Part shown: positions 38,371 to 43,388 of the stretch, piece after piece
How positions within the stretch are numbered: position 1 is the stretch's first letter
Layout: every line of letters begins with the position of its first letter
Source of the DNA: Betaproteobacteria bacterium HGW-Betaproteobacteria-18
GTDB taxonomy: Bacteria; Pseudomonadota; Gammaproteobacteria; Burkholderiales; Burkholderiaceae_C
Assembly: GCA_002842265.1 (NCBI GenBank)
Contig: PHCO01000005.1
Coordinates: forward strand, 1-43,388
DNA: 43,388 nt
Direction: 5' to 3'
The notes under the pieces: model-generated
What the model was told of the DNA's origin: nothing
Database searches by the model: none
The model's input: only the letters and a program-made list of their open reading frames with translations
Translations under genes and position numbers: made by a program

Positions 38371-39072
38371 ATGTCATCTGCAATTAGATCTACTAATATT
38401 GTGATTACAGGCGGCTTCGGGGCGCTGGGTCGGGCCTTGGCTGCTCGCTTGGTCGCCGAAGGTGCGCAAGTTGTGTTGCTCGACTGCGCACCTGTGCCGA
38501 CAGATGGGCTACCTTCGGGAGTTGTTCTCGCGCTTGGCGAGGTTGATCTGAGTGATGGGATTTCCTGCACAACTGCATTTGACAGCATACGAAGTGTTCT
38601 CGGAGGTATCGACGGATTGGTTAACGTCGCCGGGGGGTTTGTTTGGGAGTCGGTTGAGAGTGGCACTCTTGAGTCTTGGGATCGTATGTATGCGATGAAT
38701 GTGCGTACTGCTATTGCCAGTTGTCGTGCTGCCTTGCCGCATCTTTTGGAACATCCTGCGGGACGCATAGTCAATGTGGCTTCGATGGCAGCGCTTAAGG
38801 CCGGAGCGGGAATGGGCGCTTATGCGGCCTCAAAATCCGGCGTCATCCGCTTGACGGAAGCGCTCTCCGAGGAGTTTAAGGATCGGGGGATTACCGTGAA
38901 TGCTGTGCTCCCGAGCACCATCGATACGCCGGCAAGCCGGGCCCTTATGCCGGATGCCGATAGAAACCGTTGGGTGTCGCTTGGGAAACTTGCTGCAGTC
39001 ATTGCATTTTTACTCTCAGATGATGCATCTGATGTGACCGGGGCGAGTATTCCGGTCAGCGGGCGACTCTAA
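38371..39072 (+). CDS. SDR-family oxidoreductase
   Basis: 233 aa; NIVITGGFGALGRALAARLVAEG; NVASMAALKAGAGMGAYAASKSGVIRLTEAL (YxxxK present). Confidence 0.92.
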   Translation: MSSAIRSTNIVITGGFGALGRALAARLVAEGAQVVLLDCAPVPTDGLPSGVVLALGEVDLSDGISCTTAFDSIRSVLGGIDGLVNVAGGFVWESVESGTLESWDRMYAMNVRTAIASCRAALPHLLEHPAGRIVNVASMAALKAGAGMGAYAASKSGVIRLTEALSEEFKDRGITVNAVLPSTIDTPASRALMPDADRNRWVSLGKLAAVIAFLLSDDASDVTGASIPVSGRL

Positions 39073-39157
39073 ATAACAGATATTGGGTTTTCAAACGCCC
39101 GTAAATCATTCGTACTTGGCCGCTTCCAAGTGGCGTTTCGCGAAATTGAGGCAAAGC

Positions 39158-40144
39158 ATGAGATTAGTTACCTATCTTAACGAACATGGGATTCAGCGAG
39201 CAGGGGCGCTGATTGAGTCAGATTCAGCGATTGTTGATTTGCTCGCGGCGGCAGAGAAAATCACGGGTAATGCCATTCCAGAATTCGCCAGTATCCTATC
39301 GTTGGTCGAAGGTGGTAAGAACGCGTTAGACGCTGCAGGGGCTCTTGTGGCGCGGGCACCAACTATTGCGGTGGTTCAGCGCGACATGGTGAGGTTGTGT
39401 GCGCCAATCCAGCCGCCGCCCCAGATGCGAGATTGTTCTTGTTTTGAATTGCATCTTCGCCAGAGCTTTGCTGCCGCGAGACGAGCACGGGTAGCAAACG
39501 AGCCGAATCCAGAAGAGGCACTTAAGCTCATGAATACCCGTGCCGACGATCGCGTTATCGAGACTTTTAATCGTCAGCCCATCTATTACAAGTGCAACCG
39601 ATTTGCCGTGATCGGTCCGGATGACGATGTAATCTGGCCTTCCTATAGCAAGGTAATGGATTTTGAACTTGAGTTTGCTTGCTACATAGGTCGCCAGACC
39701 AAGGACGTTGCGCGTGAAAGAGCTCGCGAGCATATCGTCGGTTACACCATTTTCAACGACATGAGTGCGCGGGACGCGCAGGCCAGGGAAATGCCAGGAA
39801 TGCTTGGCCCAGCCAAGAGCAAGGATTTTGATACAGGCAATGTGATGGGGCCGTGCCTAGTGACTGCAGACGAGTTGCCTGATCCCTACGATCTACTCAT
39901 GATTGCACGGGTCAATGGTGAGGAGTGGGGGCGAGGTACGACGCGAGACATGCGCTGGCAGTTCGAGGATGTCATTGCGCATATATCCCGTTCGGAAACG
40001 CTATATCCCGGTGAGGTCCTTGGGTCTGGAACGGTTGGCAATGGCTGTGGCCTAGAGCAGCAACGTTTCCTGAAGCCCAACGATGTCATTGAACTTGAAG
40101 TCGAGGGTATCGGCATCCTGCGTAGCCGCGTGATTAAATCGTGA
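39158..40144 (+). CDS. Fumarylacetoacetate hydrolase-fold (FAH) family protein
   Basis: MRLVTYLNEHGIQRAGALIESD; DFELEFACYIGRQTKDVARERAREHIVGYTIFNDMSARDAQARE; GSGTVGNGCGLEQ. Confidence 0.9.
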   Translation: MRLVTYLNEHGIQRAGALIESDSAIVDLLAAAEKITGNAIPEFASILSLVEGGKNALDAAGALVARAPTIAVVQRDMVRLCAPIQPPPQMRDCSCFELHLRQSFAAARRARVANEPNPEEALKLMNTRADDRVIETFNRQPIYYKCNRFAVIGPDDDVIWPSYSKVMDFELEFACYIGRQTKDVARERAREHIVGYTIFNDMSARDAQAREMPGMLGPAKSKDFDTGNVMGPCLVTADELPDPYDLLMIARVNGEEWGRGTTRDMRWQFEDVIAHISRSETLYPGEVLGSGTVGNGCGLEQQRFLKPNDVIELEVEGIGILRSRVIKS

Positions 40145-40175
40145 GCCAACAGTGAGCTTCGTCGGCTAGTGAAGC

Positions 40176-41504
40176 ATGGGAATATATCTCATGAAAAATA
40201 GGCACATGACATCCAGTCTGGCGGCAATCGATTTGACTGAGTTCAAGGAAGCATGGTCCATCGTGCTCTTGGCGGTGGTTGGTGTGGCAATTAGCATCAA
40301 CGCCGCACTCCTTTATGGTTTCGGTGTGCTTGTTATTCCATTGCAGCAGGCTTTTGGATGGGAACGAGGGGAGTTGCAGGCAGCAATCAGTTTTCTATTT
40401 GGCGGAGCGGTAATTGGACTGCAACTTGTCGGCTGGGCCAATCTCCGCTACGGAATCAAGCGAGTCACTCTCGCCTCCTTTTTCCTGATGGCGCTTGGCT
40501 ATCTTGCAACGACACAAATCTGGGGTTCAATCTGGAGCTTGTACGCCGCATTTTTCCTTCTGCCAATTTGTGGAATGGGGGCTCTCGCTGTCACTTGGAC
40601 CCAGTTGCTTAACCTCTGGTTTATGCGCAATCGAGGGCTGGCCCTAGCAATCGGACTTTCAGGGACAGGTATCACAGCGGCATTGATCCCCCGCCTGCTG
40701 GGGTGGGGAGTCGAGAACTGGGATTGGCGGGCGGCGTTCGTTATTCTGGCTACTCTTAATTTAGTGATCGGAATTCCTCTGACCTTGTGGTGGTTTCGAC
40801 TTCCAGGAGAACTCAAGAGAGCGTCGCCGGGGACCAAAAATCAATCTGAGAAAATTGTTGAGCGTACCTCTTTGGCGGGAATCGATTTTCGTCATGGTGT
40901 GTGCGCCCCCAAATTCTGGGTCTGCAATATCGCGCTATCGTTGGTAGTATCGGCGGTGGTCGGCTTAGTTACAAGTACCGTCCCGATGCTGCGCGACCGT
41001 GGGTTCTCGACGGCAGAGGCAACTATGATCTTCAGCTATTTTGGCTTTGCGTTGATCGCTGGCCGTCTAGTTGTTGGTTATCTGCTTGATCGATTCTGGC
41101 CTCCCGGAATTGCAGCACTGAGTTTGGCACTGCCTGCTGTTGGTTGCCTGATCTATTTGTCTGACAACAACTCAATACAGCTGATTAGTCTAGCTGGTGT
41201 GCTCATCGGTCTGGGGGCCGGTGCCGAATTCGATATTGCCGCCTTTTTGATTGCACGTTACTTCGGACTCAAGGATTACGGCCGGCTGTTTGGAGTGCAT
41301 CAGGGGCTGATTACCGTCGCATCAGCTGCTGCGCCGCTGCTCTTTGCAAGCATGCTGGCAAAGAGTGGTTCATATTCCTCGATGCTGACCTATAGCGTGG
41401 TCAGCACGCTAATTGGCTCCTTCATGTTACTGACTCTTGGGCGTAGTCCGTCATTCGTGCAAGAAGTCTATCCAGAGCATTCAAGAAGACAGAAGCTTCT
41501 GTAG
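40176..41504 (+). CDS. MFS transporter (monocarboxylate/oxalate-formate-type)
   Basis: 442 aa, 12 TM-like; YGFGVLVIPLQQAFGWERGELQAAISFLFGGAVIG. Confidence 0.88.
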   Translation: MGIYLMKNRHMTSSLAAIDLTEFKEAWSIVLLAVVGVAISINAALLYGFGVLVIPLQQAFGWERGELQAAISFLFGGAVIGLQLVGWANLRYGIKRVTLASFFLMALGYLATTQIWGSIWSLYAAFFLLPICGMGALAVTWTQLLNLWFMRNRGLALAIGLSGTGITAALIPRLLGWGVENWDWRAAFVILATLNLVIGIPLTLWWFRLPGELKRASPGTKNQSEKIVERTSLAGIDFRHGVCAPKFWVCNIALSLVVSAVVGLVTSTVPMLRDRGFSTAEATMIFSYFGFALIAGRLVVGYLLDRFWPPGIAALSLALPAVGCLIYLSDNNSIQLISLAGVLIGLGAGAEFDIAAFLIARYFGLKDYGRLFGVHQGLITVASAAAPLLFASMLAKSGSYSSMLTYSVVSTLIGSFMLLTLGRSPSFVQEVYPEHSRRQKLL

Positions 41505-41544
41505 TTCAGTCCTGATTAGAAACAACTTTATAAGAGAATTCCAC

Positions 41545-41865
41545 ATGCCTACCATTACTTTCATCGAGCACAACGGTAACGAACATCAGGTTTCCATCGA
41601 GGTCGGACAGTCTGTCATGCAGGCTGCTACCTTTGCCGGCCTACCCGGGATATCGGCTGATTGCGGCGGGGCATGTGCATGTGCCACATGCCATGCCTAC
41701 GTTGATGAGTCCTGGATGGGACATTTTGGTCCTGCGCAAGGAACGGAGAAGGACATGCTTGAGAATGTGCCGATGCTTATGCCGAATAGCCGCCTGACTT
41801 GCCAATTGGTTGTAACTGCAGACATGGACGGCCTTACTCTGCGTTTGCCCGAATCGCAGTATTGA
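41545..41865 (+). CDS. [2Fe-2S] ferredoxin (adrenodoxin/putidaredoxin type)
   Basis: MPTITFIEHNGNEHQVSIEVGQSVMQAA; CGGACACATCHAYV ... SRLTCQL. Confidence 0.94.
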   Translation: MPTITFIEHNGNEHQVSIEVGQSVMQAATFAGLPGISADCGGACACATCHAYVDESWMGHFGPAQGTEKDMLENVPMLMPNSRLTCQLVVTADMDGLTLRLPESQY

Positions 41866-41887
41866 CCTGAAAACAAGGATTTTGGAA

Positions 41888-43141
41888 ATGCCACTACAAT
41901 CTATCGTGATCATTGGTGCTGGGCATGGTGGTTTTCAGGTTGCTGCCTCGCTACGTCAGGAAGGCTTCGATGGCGAGATCATTCTGGTCAATAACGAGCA
42001 GGGTCTGCCCTACCAGCGTCCCCCGTTATCTAAAGCGTATTTGCTCGGAAAGATCAATGCATCTGCAATGATCTTCCGGCCTGAGGTGTTTTATGAGGAT
42101 CAGCGCATTCGCATGATTCATGATGATGCTGAGGCAATCGACCGACAGAATCAGCGCGTCATACTAAAATCCGGCGCTGAGCTTCGCTACGATCACCTAG
42201 TGCTGGCTACAGGGGCGCACAATCGGCCACTTAACGTGCCCGGTTCTGACATGGATGGAATCTTTGGAATTAAGACGAAAGTGGATGCTGATGCTTTGTC
42301 TCCACTGCTTCAGTCAGCGAAAAACGTTGTGGTAATTGGCGCTGGTTTCATTGGACTCGAGTTCGCGGCTGTTGCTGCCGCTGGCGGTGCTACCGTCGAA
42401 GTCATCGAGCTAGGCGATCGTCTGATGGCACGGGCTGTATCGCCGCAGATGTCGGAGTTATTCCTTTCAGCGCACCAAGGGTGGGGGGTTAAGTTCAATT
42501 TTCGTACCGGTATAGCTGCATTAAAGGGCGAGGGTGGGAAGGTTGCCGAGGTGGTTACTTCGGATGGTCGACTATTGCCGGCAGATCTTGTGGTCTTTGG
42601 CATTGGGGTGATTCCTAATGTGGCTCTAGCGTTAGAGGCAGGGCTTGAAATCGACAATGGGATTCGTGTAAATGGCAATATGCTGACGTCAGATCCAGCT
42701 ATATCAGCACTTGGCGACGTGGCGGCATTTCCCTGTGCCCAAAATGATGAAAAGCTGACACGTCTGGAATCGGTCCAGAATGCCGTAGACCAAGGGAAAC
42801 TGATTGCTGCACGCCTGATGGGTAAGCCCGCCCAGTATTCGGCGCTGCCCTGGTTTTGGACAGATCAAGGTAGCCTAAAGCTGCAAATTGCCGGGCTGTC
42901 GACAGGGGCAGACAGCTATGTAGCTCTCGGCGATATTGAGAAGCAGCAATTGTCTGTGTTGTGTTTTCGAGGTCAAGAACTGTTGGCGGTCGAGTCGTGC
43001 AGTCGGCCGGGCGACCACATCATCGCCCGGAAAATTCTTTCTCGTCCCCCCGCATTAACGCCGGCTATCGCTGCAACTCCGGGCTTTGACCTGAAAGTAT
43101 GGGAATCCGAGAACCGTCCAGGAGAAGGGGCTGGAAGGTGA
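41888..43141 (+). CDS. Ferredoxin reductase (putidaredoxin/rhodocoxin reductase-like)
   Basis: IVIIGAGHGGFQVAASLRQEGFDGEIILVNNEQGLPYQRPPLSKAYL; VVIGAGFIGLEFAAVAAAGGATVEVIE. Confidence 0.93.
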   Translation: MPLQSIVIIGAGHGGFQVAASLRQEGFDGEIILVNNEQGLPYQRPPLSKAYLLGKINASAMIFRPEVFYEDQRIRMIHDDAEAIDRQNQRVILKSGAELRYDHLVLATGAHNRPLNVPGSDMDGIFGIKTKVDADALSPLLQSAKNVVVIGAGFIGLEFAAVAAAGGATVEVIELGDRLMARAVSPQMSELFLSAHQGWGVKFNFRTGIAALKGEGGKVAEVVTSDGRLLPADLVVFGIGVIPNVALALEAGLEIDNGIRVNGNMLTSDPAISALGDVAAFPCAQNDEKLTRLESVQNAVDQGKLIAARLMGKPAQYSALPWFWTDQGSLKLQIAGLSTGADSYVALGDIEKQQLSVLCFRGQELLAVESCSRPGDHIIARKILSRPPALTPAIAATPGFDLKVWESENRPGEGAGR

Positions 43142-43224
43142 AGCCCCCTGTCGCTTGATTGCACAGGCAGTCTCGAAAACTCGCTTGGTGCTGACCATCT
43201 GTGCCGCCACTTTGAGGACAACTC

Positions 43225-43326
43225 ATGCTAATTGACGTTCATGCCCACCTGTTAACCTCTGGCATGTTAAATCGCCATCCGTTTTGGGGGCGACGTCCCC
43301 CCGTTTTCAGTAGCAGTAGGCTTTAG
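43225..43326 (+). pseudogene. COG2159 amidohydrolase, 5' fragment truncated by the terminal repeat
   Basis: MLIDVHAHLLTSGMLNRHPFWG carries the HxH metal motif; reading enters the 99-bp repeat and stops at 43324. Confidence 0.65.
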
Positions 43327-43388
43327 AGTCCGGGGTTAATTTTACTGATTTCTGGGCAAGTGATCTGGCATAAGCGGCAGGGGTCATC
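43290..43388. repeat. Terminal inverted repeat, right copy
   Basis: Exact reverse complement of 1-99. Confidence 0.9.

Noticed and set aside
43225-43326. 34-codon ORF as a complete small protein
   Set aside because: Starts as a typical amidohydrolase but terminates inside the repeat; a truncation is more likely.
1-43388. CRISPR arrays, tRNA/rRNA genes, phage or toxin-antitoxin modules
   Set aside because: Scanned by eye for regular repeats and typical motifs; none found. Window is metabolic.

Overview
This 43.4 kb window is a dense catabolic gene cluster of proteobacterial type, with about 37 confident CDSs. It carries two paralogous cytochromes P450, a [3Fe-4S]-type and a [2Fe-2S] ferredoxin, and a putidaredoxin-type reductase. 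It also has a VOC (type I) extradiol dioxygenase, a fused indolepyruvate:ferredoxin oxidoreductase-like 2-oxoacid oxidoreductase, three acyl-CoA dehydrogenases, a crotonase, ETF alpha/beta, two CoA ligases, a FAH-fold hydrolase and a thiolase-fold + DUF35 pair. Further genes are COG2159 amidohydrolases, SDRs, three MFS transporters, two hemerythrin-type proteins, folE and TetR/LysR/IclR regulators. The window ends are an exact 99-bp inverted repeat. That repeat truncates panE on the left and a COG2159 amidohydrolase on the right, so the cluster is probably flanked by inverted copies of a mobile element, or the contig stops at an assembly-graph repeat. My main hypothesis is a pathway for a polycyclic phenolic or steroid-like substrate: P450 hydroxylation, extradiol cleavage, 2-oxoacid oxidative decarboxylation to a CoA thioester, ACAD/crotonase steps, then retro-aldol cleavage by a cysteine-less thiolase/DUF35 pair. 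This resembles the aerobic 4,5-seco estrogen route, but the gene set differs and the substrate is not proven. Other observations include a folE start region broken by one frame at an A7 tract, a shared promoter/operator-like motif at several starts, an SDR with His in place of the catalytic Tyr, and a GC-rich etfBA patch. No rRNA, tRNA, CRISPR array or complete transposase was seen. All assignments come from reading motifs by eye; no database search was run.
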